Source: Pontibacter amylolyticus
Lineage (GTDB): Bacteria > Bacteroidota > Bacteroidia > Cytophagales > Hymenobacteraceae
Direction of reading: 5' to 3'
NCBI RefSeq assembly: GCF_014638845.1
Contig: NZ_BMFP01000004.1
Span: 1 to 64,000 of the forward strand
Length of the DNA: 64,000 nt
Shown here: one piece after another, positions 44,371 to 52,537 of the stretch
Layout: each line of letters begins with the position of its first letter
How positions within the stretch are numbered: position 1 is the first letter of the stretch
The notes under the pieces: generated by a model
What the model saw: only the letters and a program-made list of their open reading frames with translations
What the model was told of the DNA's origin: nothing
Databases searched by the model: none
Translations under genes and position numbers: made by a program

Positions 44371-44868
44371 TTAAAATAGAATCAAAATCTGGTTTTTCTC
44401 CACGTTCTGCTTCACAGCTACCTTGATCTCCTTCACTACGCCGTCTCCGGGCGATTTGAGAATGTTTTCCATCTTCATGGCCTCCAGGATCATGATCGGA
44501 TCTCCTTTTTTAACTTCCTGTCCGGGCTGCACTTTTATTTCGAGTATCAGACCAGGCATCGGGGCCTTCACATCGTTCACTTTCTGGGCATTGGCATTGC
44601 TCATGCCCAGCTTGTCGAGCAGCAGGTCGAAGCGGTCCTTTGCGCTCACGGTCTGCTTCACGCCGTTTATCTTGAAAGTGAATGTTTTGGCCTGATAGTC
44701 AGCCTCTACCAGCTCTGCGGTATACGACTTGTCGCCTTTTATGATGTGGTATCTGTTAGGTCCAAGAGGGGAAATGTCCCAGTTGAAAGGTGATCCATTA
44801 AGGAGAATAGCGTCTTTCTGAATATCAACCTGCCATGTCTTGTCGTTAGCGGTTTTGATCTGGAGCAT
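44371..44868 (-). CDS. Biotin carboxyl carrier protein of an acyl-CoA or oxo-acid carboxylase
   Basis: This 165-residue protein has a C-terminal biotinyl domain (about 95-165) with the biotin lysine Lys132 in EAMKMEN and a preceding PMPGLILEIKV. The N-terminal region (1-90, KTWQVDIQKDAILLNG) resembles the extension seen in propionyl-CoA or methylcrotonyl carboxylase subunits rather than AccB. The carboxylase and carboxyltransferase partners are not in the window. It may be a stand-alone BCCP paralogue. Confidence 0.82.
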   Translation of the reverse strand: MLQIKTANDKTWQVDIQKDAILLNGSPFNWDISPLGPNRYHIIKGDKSYTAELVEADYQAKTFTFKINGVKQTVSAKDRFDLLLDKLGMSNANAQKVNDVKAPMPGLILEIKVQPGQEVKKGDPIMILEAMKMENILKSPGDGVVKEIKVAVKQNVEKNQILILF

Positions 44869-44955
44869 CTTTATAAATCAGGTTTTGGAAGCTTAAAGAT
44901 AATTGATTTATCAGAGTATTTTTAGAAATTGAGCTCAAAATTAAAACATTCCATC

Positions 44956-47511
44956 ATGAATCATAGGTTTCTGAGCATAGTTGGCCTTGCTACCGCTATG
45001 GCTTTTACAGGCGGTTGCAGTGTGAATAAACAAACCAAGGCGACGGCTGTGGTTGAGCCAGTAGCAGGCAAACCAGCCCCGGTGGTTGCCGAGCCTCCTG
45101 TGTGGGCCCCCAAGAACCATGCGTTCAACCCATCCAAAACCAGGCTGCACGACCTGCTGCACACCAAATTGCGTGTCAGCTTTGACTGGGAGAAGCAGTA
45201 CCTGCATGGCCTTGCGGAGCTGACCCTCAAGCCTTATTTCTATCCGCAGCGCCAGCTTGTGCTCGATGCCAAGGGCTTCGATATCCACAGCGTGAATCTG
45301 ATGCAGGATGATGCTGAGGCGAAGGAGCTGCAGTATACCTACGATGGCATGAAGCTGACGATTGACCTGGGTAAGTCCTATACCCGAAACGATAAGTATA
45401 CCCTGGAGATAGACTATACAGCCAAGCCGAATGAACTGGCGGTAGGCGGCAGCGATGCCATCACCCAGGACAAAGGCCTGTACTTCATCAACCCGAAAGG
45501 GGAGGAGTCTAACAAGCCGAGGCAGATCTGGACACAGGGCGAGACAGAAGCCAACTCCGCCTGGTTTCCTACCATTGACTCGCCCAACGAGCGCATGACG
45601 CAGGAAATTTACATCACGGTAGACCAGAAATATACCACGCTCTCCAACGGCACTTTCATCTACTCCCGCAAAAACGCAAATGGCACCAAGACCGATTACT
45701 GGAAAATGGAGCAGCCGCATGCGCCATACCTGACCATGATGGCGATAGGGGAGTATGCTGTGGTGAAAGACAAATGGCGCGACCTGGAAGTTGATTACTA
45801 TGTAGAACCGGCCTACGAGAAAACTGCCAGAAAAATATTTGGCAACACACCCGAAATGATGGAGTTCTTTTCCAAGAAGCTAGGTGTAAATTACCCTTGG
45901 TCGAAGTATTCGCAGGTCGTCGTTCGCGACTTCGTGTCGGGGGCAATGGAAAACACGACCGCTTCCACTTTTATGGAGGACCTGCAGCTGAACGAGCGGG
46001 AACTGCTGGATAAGAATTGGGATGGCATTATCGCGCATGAGCTGTTCCACCATTGGTTTGGGAACTATGTCACCACCGAGTCATGGGCCAACCTGCCGCT
46101 TAACGAGGCCTTTGCCAATTACTCAGAGTACCTCTGGACCGAGCACAAGTATGGCGCCGACGAAGCCGCCCTCCACCATCTGGAGGAACTGGGCCAGTAC
46201 CTTGACGAGTCCGAAACCAAACGCGAACCGCTGATCCGCTACCGCTACGCCGACCGCGAAGACATGTTCGACAGCCATTCATACGCCAAAGGGGGACGCG
46301 TGCTGCACATGCTGCGCAAATACGTAGGCGATGAGGCCTTCTTCGCCTCGCTCAACCGCTACCTCACCAAAAATAAACTCTCGGATGTGGAGGTGGCCGA
46401 ATTGCGCATGGCCTTTGAAGACACCACCGGGGAAGACCTGATGTGGTTCTTTGACCAGTGGTTTATGCGCGCCGGCCATCCGGAACTGAAAGTAAACCAT
46501 ACCTATCAGAATGGTGCGCTCAAGCTGCAGGTATGGCAGCAGCAGGACACCCTTTACCAACCGGTATACAGGTTGCCTCTGAAAGTGGCCGTTTGGGAAA
46601 ACGGGAAAAAAACCGAGCATAAGATTGAAATCACGAAAGCCAATCAGGTTTTCAAATTACAGGCAAGCACCGAGCCCCAGCTCGTGCTATTCGATAGCGA
46701 GCAGCAGCTACTCGGCACGGTGGAGCACGCGAAGACCACGGAAGAACTGGTTTTCCAATATAAAAATGCAAAGTCCCTGGCTCCAAGATTAGGAGCGTTA
46801 GAGGAACTGGGGCAGGAACTGAACCAGCAGGAGATGGTGAGTTTACTACAAGGCGCTTTGAAAGACAACTTCTGGGCAATTCGAAATCTGGCCCTGGACG
46901 TAGCAGGGCGTTTGCCGGCTAAGCATACCGAATCCCTGGAGCCGATCGTGCAGCGGATGGCAGAAAGCGATAAGAAAGGAGAGGTGAGAGCGGGTGCTAT
47001 CATGCAACTGTCAGAGTGGGGTGAAGATGAATACACCGACCTGTATAAAACAGCGATGCGTGATAGTTCTTACAAGGTAGCGGCGGCGGGTATACTGAGC
47101 TATGCCATGACGGAGGCGCCGGATATTAATCAGCGCCTGGCTGCTTTTGAAAAAGAGACAAACGAAGAGATAGTACTGGCACTGGCATCCTACTATGCCG
47201 TGAAGGGAGGTCCGGGAAAATACGATTGGTTCATGAAGCAGCTGAAAAATGCCAAAGGGTCCGGGTTGTACTATCTGCTGCAAAGCTATGGGGCCTTTAT
47301 GGCAGTGAACCCAGAAACCTATAAGCCAGAGGCGATCAACCTGCTTTCAGAAATGGCACAGGAACACTCCCTGTATTTTGTGCGCATGGCTGCCTTTCAG
47401 ACACTTATGGTGCATTCTGAACGTCCCGAGATAGTAGAGTTGCTGAAGGAAATCAGAGCGAACGAGCAGGATAAAAGGCTATTGGAACTGTATAATCAAG
47501 TTTCGTTGTAA
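44956..47511 (+). CDS. M1-family aminopeptidase lipoprotein with HEAT-like C-terminus
   Basis: This 851-residue zinc peptidase starts at ATG 44956 (the frame extends nine codons to a TTG). A lipobox ends at Cys21 (GGC). The GAMEN substrate motif is at 329-333, and the zinc motif HELFHH at 361-366 with the third ligand Glu384 in NEAFANY. The C-terminal third (about 590-851) is alpha-helical and HEAT-like (LKDNFWAIRNLALDVAGRL, VRMAAFQTLMVHSERPEI). It would trim N-terminal residues from peptides in the periplasm. It is monocistronic, immediately upstream of the tRNA-tuf operon. Confidence 0.93.
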   Translation: MNHRFLSIVGLATAMAFTGGCSVNKQTKATAVVEPVAGKPAPVVAEPPVWAPKNHAFNPSKTRLHDLLHTKLRVSFDWEKQYLHGLAELTLKPYFYPQRQLVLDAKGFDIHSVNLMQDDAEAKELQYTYDGMKLTIDLGKSYTRNDKYTLEIDYTAKPNELAVGGSDAITQDKGLYFINPKGEESNKPRQIWTQGETEANSAWFPTIDSPNERMTQEIYITVDQKYTTLSNGTFIYSRKNANGTKTDYWKMEQPHAPYLTMMAIGEYAVVKDKWRDLEVDYYVEPAYEKTARKIFGNTPEMMEFFSKKLGVNYPWSKYSQVVVRDFVSGAMENTTASTFMEDLQLNERELLDKNWDGIIAHELFHHWFGNYVTTESWANLPLNEAFANYSEYLWTEHKYGADEAALHHLEELGQYLDESETKREPLIRYRYADREDMFDSHSYAKGGRVLHMLRKYVGDEAFFASLNRYLTKNKLSDVEVAELRMAFEDTTGEDLMWFFDQWFMRAGHPELKVNHTYQNGALKLQVWQQQDTLYQPVYRLPLKVAVWENGKKTEHKIEITKANQVFKLQASTEPQLVLFDSEQQLLGTVEHAKTTEELVFQYKNAKSLAPRLGALEELGQELNQQEMVSLLQGALKDNFWAIRNLALDVAGRLPAKHTESLEPIVQRMAESDKKGEVRAGAIMQLSEWGEDEYTDLYKTAMRDSSYKVAAAGILSYAMTEAPDINQRLAAFEKETNEEIVLALASYYAVKGGPGKYDWFMKQLKNAKGSGLYYLLQSYGAFMAVNPETYKPEAINLLSEMAQEHSLYFVRMAAFQTLMVHSERPEIVELLKEIRANEQDKRLLELYNQVSL

Positions 47512-47550
47512 TGCACCGATAAAAAAAAGTGAATTATTTTACAGAGAATA

Positions 47551-47581
47551 TTTGACTGGAAAGAAAAAGCGCTTAATTTTG
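47551..47581 (+). promoter_or_regulatory. Promoter of the tRNA-tuf operon
   Basis: TTTG (47551-47554), 19 bp and TAATTTTG (47574-47581) match the Bacteroidota consensus exactly. It stands 85 bp before tRNA-Tyr. Confidence 0.8.
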
Positions 47582-47665
47582 CATCTCCTTAGAACAGACA
47601 GCGGGCTGAAAAGCAGTTTTGAAGCACTAGGGAAGGGCTGGATAAGTCAGCCAGGTTAAATATTA

Positions 47666-47748
47666 GGGGAGATTCCAGAGCGGCCAAATGGGACGGACTG
47701 TAACTCCGTTGTAGTGATACTTCGCAGGTTCGAATCCTGCTCTCCCCA
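47666..47748 (+). tRNA. tRNA-Tyr (GTA)
   Basis: The acceptor arms GGGGAGA and TCTCCCC pair. The D-loop and a long variable arm of the class II type are present, with TTCGAATC in the T-loop. The anticodon GTA is at 47700-47702. CCA is not encoded. Confidence 0.95.
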
Positions 47749-47788
47749 CAATTAAGACCACGCATTTTAATGGTTTGCTGCATTAGAA

Positions 47789-47861
47789 GCGGGAGTAGCT
47801 CAGTTGGTAGAGCGATAGCCTTCCAAGCTATAGGCCGCGAGTTCGACCCTCGTCTCCCGCT
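47789..47861 (+). tRNA. tRNA-Gly (TCC)
   Basis: The acceptor GCGGGAG pairs with CTCCCGC, with a normal cloverleaf. The anticodon TCC is at 47822-47824 in loop CTTCCAA. CCA is not encoded. Confidence 0.95.
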
Positions 47862-47974
47862 CAAATAAGCAAACAGCGTGCTGCTTATCAAATATGGGTT
47901 GTCTGGTGAGGAATTTCATGAAGATGGATTTCCTTTTTAGTATAAACTCATTTTTACGATAAGTGATGGAAAAA

Positions 47975-48046
47975 GCCGACGTAGCTCAGGGGTAGAGTAC
48001 TTCCTTGGTAAGGAAGGGGTCGTGGGTTCAATTCCCATCGTTGGCT
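47975..48046 (+). tRNA. tRNA-Thr (GGT)
   Basis: The acceptor GCCGACG pairs with CGTTGGC. The anticodon GGT is at 48007-48009 and GTTCAATTC in the T-arm. It is the last tRNA before tuf. Confidence 0.95.
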
Positions 48047-48115
48047 CAAAGTCCGTTACGTGTATAATTAACGCAACATACTTAAACGTTTTAACCTTAA
48101 TTTAATTATTATACA

Positions 48116-49303
48116 ATGGCTAAAGAAACATTTGACCGTTCCAAACCGCACGTAAACATCGGTACTATCGGTCACGTTGACCACGGCAAAACAACTTTGA
48201 CTGCTGCCATTACAACAGTTTTGGCTAATAAAGGTCTTGCTCAGCTTCGCGACTTCTCTTCTATTGATAACGCTCCAGAAGAAAAAGAAAGAGGTATTAC
48301 AATCAATACTTCTCACGTAGAGTACGCAACTGAGAACCGTCACTATGCTCACGTTGACTGCCCAGGTCACGCTGACTACGTGAAGAACATGGTTACTGGT
48401 GCTGCCCAGATGGACGGTGCTATCCTTGTGGTTGCTGCAACTGACGGCCCAATGCCACAGACGCGTGAGCACATCCTTCTTGCCCGTCAGGTAGGTGTAC
48501 CTCAGCTGGTAGTATTCATGAACAAAGTGGACATGGTGGACGATCCAGAGCTTCTTGAGCTTGTTGAGATGGAAATCCGTGAGCTTCTTTCTTTCTATGA
48601 CTTCGACGGTGACAACATTCCGGTTATCCAGGGTTCTGCTCTTGGTGGACTGAATGGCGACGCGAAATGGGTTGCTACTATCGAAGAACTGATGGCTGCT
48701 GTAGATAGCTGGATTCCGATCCCTGCTCGTTTGACTGACCTTCCATTCTTGATGCCAGTAGAGGACGTGTTCTCAATCACTGGTCGTGGTACTGTAGCTA
48801 CAGGCCGTATCGAGCGTGGTGTAATCAACTCAGGTGAAGCAGTAGAGATCCTGGGTATGGGTGCTGAGAACCTTAAGTCAGTAGTAACTGGTGTTGAGAT
48901 GTTCCGCAAGATCCTTGACAGAGGTGAAGCTGGTGACAACGTAGGTCTTCTTCTCCGTGGTATTGAGAAAACTGATATCCGTCGTGGTATGGTTATCTGT
49001 AAGCCAGGTTCTGTGAAGCCTCACACGAAATTCAAGGCTGAGGTTTACGTTCTTTCTAAAGAAGAAGGTGGTCGTCACACGCCATTCTTCAACAAGTACC
49101 GTCCACAGTTCTATTTCAGAACGACAGACGTTACTGGAGAGATCATGCTGCCAGAAGGTGTAGAAATGGTTATGCCAGGTGATAACATCACTATTGACGT
49201 GACGTTGATCAACGCTGTGGCGATGGAGAAAGGCCTTCGTTTCGCTATCCGTGAGGGTGGTAGAACAGTAGGTGCCGGTCAGGTAACTGAAATCATTGCC
49301 TAA
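48116..49303 (+). CDS. tuf: Elongation factor Tu
   Basis: This 395-residue GTPase delivers aminoacyl-tRNA to the ribosome. Motifs are GHVDHGKT (P-loop, near 19), DCPGHADYV near 81, and NKVD near 136. The length is standard. It is highly expressed, co-transcribed with the three upstream tRNAs, and ends in a terminator that overlaps the next promoter. Confidence 0.98.
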   Translation: MAKETFDRSKPHVNIGTIGHVDHGKTTLTAAITTVLANKGLAQLRDFSSIDNAPEEKERGITINTSHVEYATENRHYAHVDCPGHADYVKNMVTGAAQMDGAILVVAATDGPMPQTREHILLARQVGVPQLVVFMNKVDMVDDPELLELVEMEIRELLSFYDFDGDNIPVIQGSALGGLNGDAKWVATIEELMAAVDSWIPIPARLTDLPFLMPVEDVFSITGRGTVATGRIERGVINSGEAVEILGMGAENLKSVVTGVEMFRKILDRGEAGDNVGLLLRGIEKTDIRRGMVICKPGSVKPHTKFKAEVYVLSKEEGGRHTPFFNKYRPQFYFRTTDVTGEIMLPEGVEMVMPGDNITIDVTLINAVAMEKGLRFAIREGGRTVGAGQVTEIIA

Positions 49304-49312
49304 ATAATATTA

Positions 49313-49357
49313 AACAAGCCCGTTTCTGGAATCTTTTTCGGGAACGGGTTTGTTTTT
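49313..49357 (+). terminator. tuf terminator overlapping the next promoter
   Basis: AACAAGCCCGTT (49313-49324) pairs with AACGGGTTTGTT (49343-49354), 12 bp with one G-T pair, and a T-run follows. The TTTG at 49349-49352 in its 3' arm is also the -33 box of the following promoter. Confidence 0.85.
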
Positions 49358-49379
49358 AATATTCTTTTAAATAAATTTG
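49349..49379 (+). promoter_or_regulatory. Promoter of the tRNA-Trp/secE/nusG/ribosomal operon
   Basis: TTTG (49349-49352), 19 bp and TAAATTTG (49372-49379) are an exact consensus match. The predicted start is about 49386. Confidence 0.8.
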
Positions 49380-49410
49380 CACTCCAATTAAAATTGGTGT
49401 GCATTTTTTT
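49379..49410 (+). terminator. Second hairpin with T-run, overlapping the promoter
   Basis: The arms 49379-49389 and 49392-49402 (GCACTCCAATT with AATTGGTGTGC, one T-T mismatch) are followed by seven T (49404-49410), immediately before tRNA-Trp. Its left arm begins in the -7 box, so only read-through transcripts would form it. Confidence 0.6.
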
Positions 49411-49483
49411 ACGGGTGTAGCTCAATTGGTAGAGTAGTGGTCTCCAAAACCATTGGCTGGGAGTTCGAGTCTCTCCACCCGTG
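49411..49483 (+). tRNA. tRNA-Trp (CCA)
   Basis: The acceptor ACGGGTG pairs with CACCCGT. The anticodon CCA is at 49444-49446 in loop CTCCAAA. It lies 28 bp before secE, the standard Bacteroidota place. Confidence 0.95.
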
Positions 49484-49511
49484 CAATATTAAATTTATTA
49501 AAGCGAAGGCG

Positions 49512-49703
49512 ATGAGCAAAGTAAAAGGCTACATAGACGAGACAGTGGAGGAAATGAAAAACAAAGTTTCATGGCCTGCATATTCTGAATTACAGAATAG
49601 TTCTGTATTGGTGTTGATCGGGTCTTTGATATTTGCTCTGGTTGTTGGAGCTATGGATTTTGTTTTTGACTCTACGTTGTCTTGGTTTTACAACCAGTTT
49701 TAA
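49512..49703 (+). CDS. secE: Preprotein translocase subunit SecE
   Basis: This 63-residue single-helix protein stabilises SecY in the inner membrane. The amphipathic start (VKGYIDETVEEMKNKVSWPA) and one transmembrane helix (SSVLVLIGSLIFALVVGAMD) are typical. ATG 49512 is used; a frame running back through the tRNA is not coding. Confidence 0.96.
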   Translation: MSKVKGYIDETVEEMKNKVSWPAYSELQNSSVLVLIGSLIFALVVGAMDFVFDSTLSWFYNQF

Positions 49704-49712
49704 TCTAGGTCT

Positions 49713-50270
49713 ATGGCTGATTTAAAATGGTATGTGGTTCGCGCAGTTAGCGGACAGGAGAAAAAGGCAAAGGCGTACCTTGAAAACGAAGTTGTAAGGC
49801 AAAATCTTAGCGAGTACGTTCCCCAGGTACTCATACCAGCCGAAAAGGTGTATGAGATGCGGGGTGGGAAGAAAAAGATCCGAGAGAGAAACTTTTTCCC
49901 GGGTTATGTCCTTGTACAAGCTGATCTTTCGCATGGTGAAGCTGAGCACATCATCATCAGTACACCAGGCGTTATCGGTTTCCTCGGATCAAACGAGGGA
50001 GGCCAGAATAAAAAGCCGGTTCCACTGCGCCAGACAGAAGTAAACAGAATACTGGGTACTGTTGACGAGGCAGAAGAGCAGGCCGAAGTATTGGATACTC
50101 CATTCTTAGTTGGAGAAATGGTGAAAGTGATGGACGGTCCTTTCAGTGGATTCTCAGGTACTGTGGAGGAAGTGTTCGAAGAACGTAAGAAACTCAATGT
50201 TATGGTGAAAATATTCGGCCGTAACACACCAGTTGAGTTGAATTACATGCAGGTAGAAAAAGAATCGTAG
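49713..50270 (+). CDS. nusG: Transcription termination/antitermination factor NusG
   Basis: This 185-residue protein binds RNA polymerase with its NGN domain (WYVVRAVSGQEKKAKAYLEN at the start, NFFPGYVLV near 61) and the ribosome or Rho through its C-terminal KOW domain (VKVMDGPFSGFSGTVEEV near 128). The NGN domain has no large insertion. It follows secE by 9 bp. Confidence 0.97.
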   Translation: MADLKWYVVRAVSGQEKKAKAYLENEVVRQNLSEYVPQVLIPAEKVYEMRGGKKKIRERNFFPGYVLVQADLSHGEAEHIIISTPGVIGFLGSNEGGQNKKPVPLRQTEVNRILGTVDEAEEQAEVLDTPFLVGEMVKVMDGPFSGFSGTVEEVFEERKKLNVMVKIFGRNTPVELNYMQVEKES

Positions 50271-50282
50271 TAAATACAAATA

Positions 50283-50726
50283 ATGGCAAAGGAAATAAAA
50301 GGTTACCTGAAACTTCAGGTAAAGGGAGGTGCCGCGAACCCATCGCCACCGATTGGACCTGCACTTGGTTCTAAAGGTCTTAACATCATGGAGTTCTGTA
50401 AGCAGTTTAATGCTAGAACACAGGATAAGCCAGGACAAGTGTTACCAGTGTTGATTACAATATACGCAGATAAGTCTTTTGACTTCGTTATTAAGACGCC
50501 ACCTGCTCCTGTATTGTTAATGGATGCTGCTAAGATTAAGGGAGGTTCTAAAGAGCCTAACCGTAACAAAGTGGGTTCAGTTACATGGGATCAGGTAAGA
50601 GAGATTGCAGAGCTGAAAATGCCTGACTTAAATGCTTTCAAACTGGAGGCCGCCATGAAAATGGTTGCTGGTACAGCAAGAAGCATGGGCATAACAGTGT
50701 CTGGAAACGCTCCGTGGAACGAATAA
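50283..50726 (+). CDS. rplK: 50S ribosomal protein L11
   Basis: This 147-residue protein of the GTPase-associated centre shows the family features [20 protein letters not shown] near 8-27 and the C-terminal AGTARSMGI near 131. It follows nusG by 12 bp. Confidence 0.98.
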   Translation: MAKEIKGYLKLQVKGGAANPSPPIGPALGSKGLNIMEFCKQFNARTQDKPGQVLPVLITIYADKSFDFVIKTPPAPVLLMDAAKIKGGSKEPNRNKVGSVTWDQVREIAELKMPDLNAFKLEAAMKMVAGTARSMGITVSGNAPWNE

Positions 50727-50742
50727 TTAGAGTTAAAGGATA

Positions 50743-51435
50743 ATGGCGAAGATTTCAAAGAACAGGAAAGCAGCTTTAGAGAAGGCTGACCTGACAAAAG
50801 AGTATTCTTTAACAGATGCGGCTTCAGTAGTAAAAGATATCACTTTTACCAAGTTTGATGCCTCTGTTGATATTGATGTACGCTTAGGCGTTGACCCTCG
50901 CAAAGCCGACCAGATGGTTCGTGGTATCGTTACCCTTCCGCATGGCACCGGTAAAGACGTAAAAGTACTGGCATTGGTAACGCCTGACAAAGAGCAGGAA
51001 GCCAAAGATGCAGGAGCTGACTTCGTAGGTCTGGATGATTATATCCAAAAGATTGAAAAAGGCTGGACAGATGTAGATGTGATCATCACGATGCCTGCTG
51101 TAATGGCTAAAGTTGGCCGTTTAGGTAGAATTCTGGGTCCTCGTAACCTGATGCCAAACCCTAAGTCTGGTACAGTTACACAAGACGTTGCTAAAGCAGT
51201 AAAAGAAGTAAAAGCTGGTAAGATCGACTTTAAAGTTGACAAGTATGGTATCATCCATACGAGCGTTGGCAAAGTTTCCTTCTCTCCAGAGCAGCTAGCT
51301 GCTAACGCCGCTGAAGTGATTGCTACACTGAACCGCCTGAAGCCATCTTCAGCAAAGGGTACTTACATTAAGAGCATAACATTGTCTAGCACAATGAGCC
51401 CGGCCGTAATCGTTGACAAGAACGCAACTATCTAA
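50743..51435 (+). CDS. rplA: 50S ribosomal protein L1
   Basis: This 230-residue L1-stalk protein carries [19 protein letters not shown] near 125 and the C-terminal [13 protein letters not shown]. It probably represses its own operon by binding the mRNA, as in other bacteria. It ends 4 bp before rplJ. Confidence 0.98.
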   Translation: MAKISKNRKAALEKADLTKEYSLTDAASVVKDITFTKFDASVDIDVRLGVDPRKADQMVRGIVTLPHGTGKDVKVLALVTPDKEQEAKDAGADFVGLDDYIQKIEKGWTDVDVIITMPAVMAKVGRLGRILGPRNLMPNPKSGTVTQDVAKAVKEVKAGKIDFKVDKYGIIHTSVGKVSFSPEQLAANAAEVIATLNRLKPSSAKGTYIKSITLSSTMSPAVIVDKNATI

Positions 51436-51439
51436 GAAC

Positions 51440-51964
51440 ATGACCAGGGAAGAAAAAGAGATAATTGTTAAAGACCTGAGCGAGAAGTTAGCGAACACTA
51501 ACTATTTCTATATCACAGATGCGTCTACCATGAGCGTAGCCGGCATCAACCAGTTCAGGAGAATGGCCTTCGAAAGAGGCCTGGAGTACAAAGTTTACAA
51601 AAACACTTTCATTAAGAAAGCATTGGATACCCTGGAGGCGGACACTACCTCTCTGGAAGAAGTACTGAAAGGTTCCTCTGGTATCGTGTTTTCTGCTGAA
51701 TCAGGAAATGCTCCTGGTAAGCTGCTGAAAGACTTCAGAAAGAAAGGCAATGCACTTCCACTGTTGAAGGGTGCCTATATTGATGGCGGTATTTATGTTG
51801 GTGAGAACCAGCTTGACACACTTGCCAGCATCAAGTCTAAGAACGAGCTTATCGGCGATATCATTGGCTTGCTTCAGTCTCCAGCTAAGAATGTTGTTTC
51901 CGCTCTTCAGAGCAGCGGCGGCAAACTAGCCGGTATCCTGAAAACCCTATCTGAAAAAGAATAA
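51440..51964 (+). CDS. rplJ: 50S ribosomal protein L10
   Basis: This 174-residue stalk-base protein starts at ATG 51440 (MTREEKEIIVKDLSEKLANT). The frame is open further back inside rplA, but the nine extra codons are not family-like. It anchors L7/L12 dimers through its C-terminal helix. Confidence 0.96.
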   Translation: MTREEKEIIVKDLSEKLANTNYFYITDASTMSVAGINQFRRMAFERGLEYKVYKNTFIKKALDTLEADTTSLEEVLKGSSGIVFSAESGNAPGKLLKDFRKKGNALPLLKGAYIDGGIYVGENQLDTLASIKSKNELIGDIIGLLQSPAKNVVSALQSSGGKLAGILKTLSEKE

Positions 51965-52005
51965 TTTAAAAACGTAATCAATAAGTAACTTTTAATTTCA
52001 ATAAA

Positions 52006-52386
52006 ATGGCAGATTTGAAAGCATTCGCTGAGCAGTTAGTAAACTTAACTGTGAAAGAGGTTAATGAACTAGCTACAATTCTTAAGGATGAGTATGGTAT
52101 CGAGCCAGCTGCTGCTGCTCCAGTTATGATGGCTGGTGGTGGTGCTGCTGAAGGAGGAGCTGCTGCAGAAGAAAAAACTTCTTTTGACGTAATCCTTAAG
52201 TCAGCTGGTGCATCTAAGCTTGCAGTTGTTAAGCTTGTAAAAGAATTGACTGGTCTTGGCCTGAAAGAAGCTAAAGAATTGGTAGACGGCGCTCCTAAGC
52301 CTTTGAAAGAAGGCGTAGACAAGAACGAAGCTGAATCACTGAAGAAATCTTTGGAAGAAGCTGGTGCTGAAGTAGAGGTTAAATAA
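52006..52386 (+). CDS. rplL: 50S ribosomal protein L7/L12
   Basis: This 126-residue protein has an N-terminal dimerisation region, an Ala/Gly-rich hinge (residues about 37-55) and a C-terminal factor-binding domain ([20 protein letters not shown]). It is the stalk protein and is followed by two hairpins before rpoB. Confidence 0.98.
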   Translation: MADLKAFAEQLVNLTVKEVNELATILKDEYGIEPAAAAPVMMAGGGAAEGGAAAEEKTSFDVILKSAGASKLAVVKLVKELTGLGLKEAKELVDGAPKPLKEGVDKNEAESLKKSLEEAGAEVEVK

Positions 52387-52415
52387 TCTCACTTACCAAC
52401 ATACCGACAACAGGT

Positions 52416-52443
52416 AGACCTGGCAGTTTCGTCAGGTCTTTTC
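52416..52443 (+). terminator. Hairpin between rplL and rpoB, first
   Basis: AGACCTG (52416-52422) pairs with CAGGTCT (52433-52439), followed by TTTT. It probably attenuates transcription into rpoB, as seen in many bacteria. Confidence 0.65.
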
Positions 52444-52455
52444 CTGTTTGTATAT

Positions 52456-52480
52456 GGATTCAAATTTGAATCCTTTTTTT
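52456..52480 (+). terminator. Hairpin between rplL and rpoB, second
   Basis: A perfect palindrome GGATTCAAATTTGAATCC (52456-52473) followed by seven T. With the first hairpin it forms a double attenuator 58 bp upstream of rpoB. Confidence 0.75.
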
Positions 52481-52537
52481 GCCCGTAACCAATTCCATGG
52501 TTATGTGCTGGAATCATATTGTAAACGTTAAAATTCC

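Noticed and set aside
49437..49511. Extension of secE back into tRNA-Trp
   Set aside because: The frame crosses the tRNA gene; MSKVKGYIDE at 49512 is a standard SecE start.
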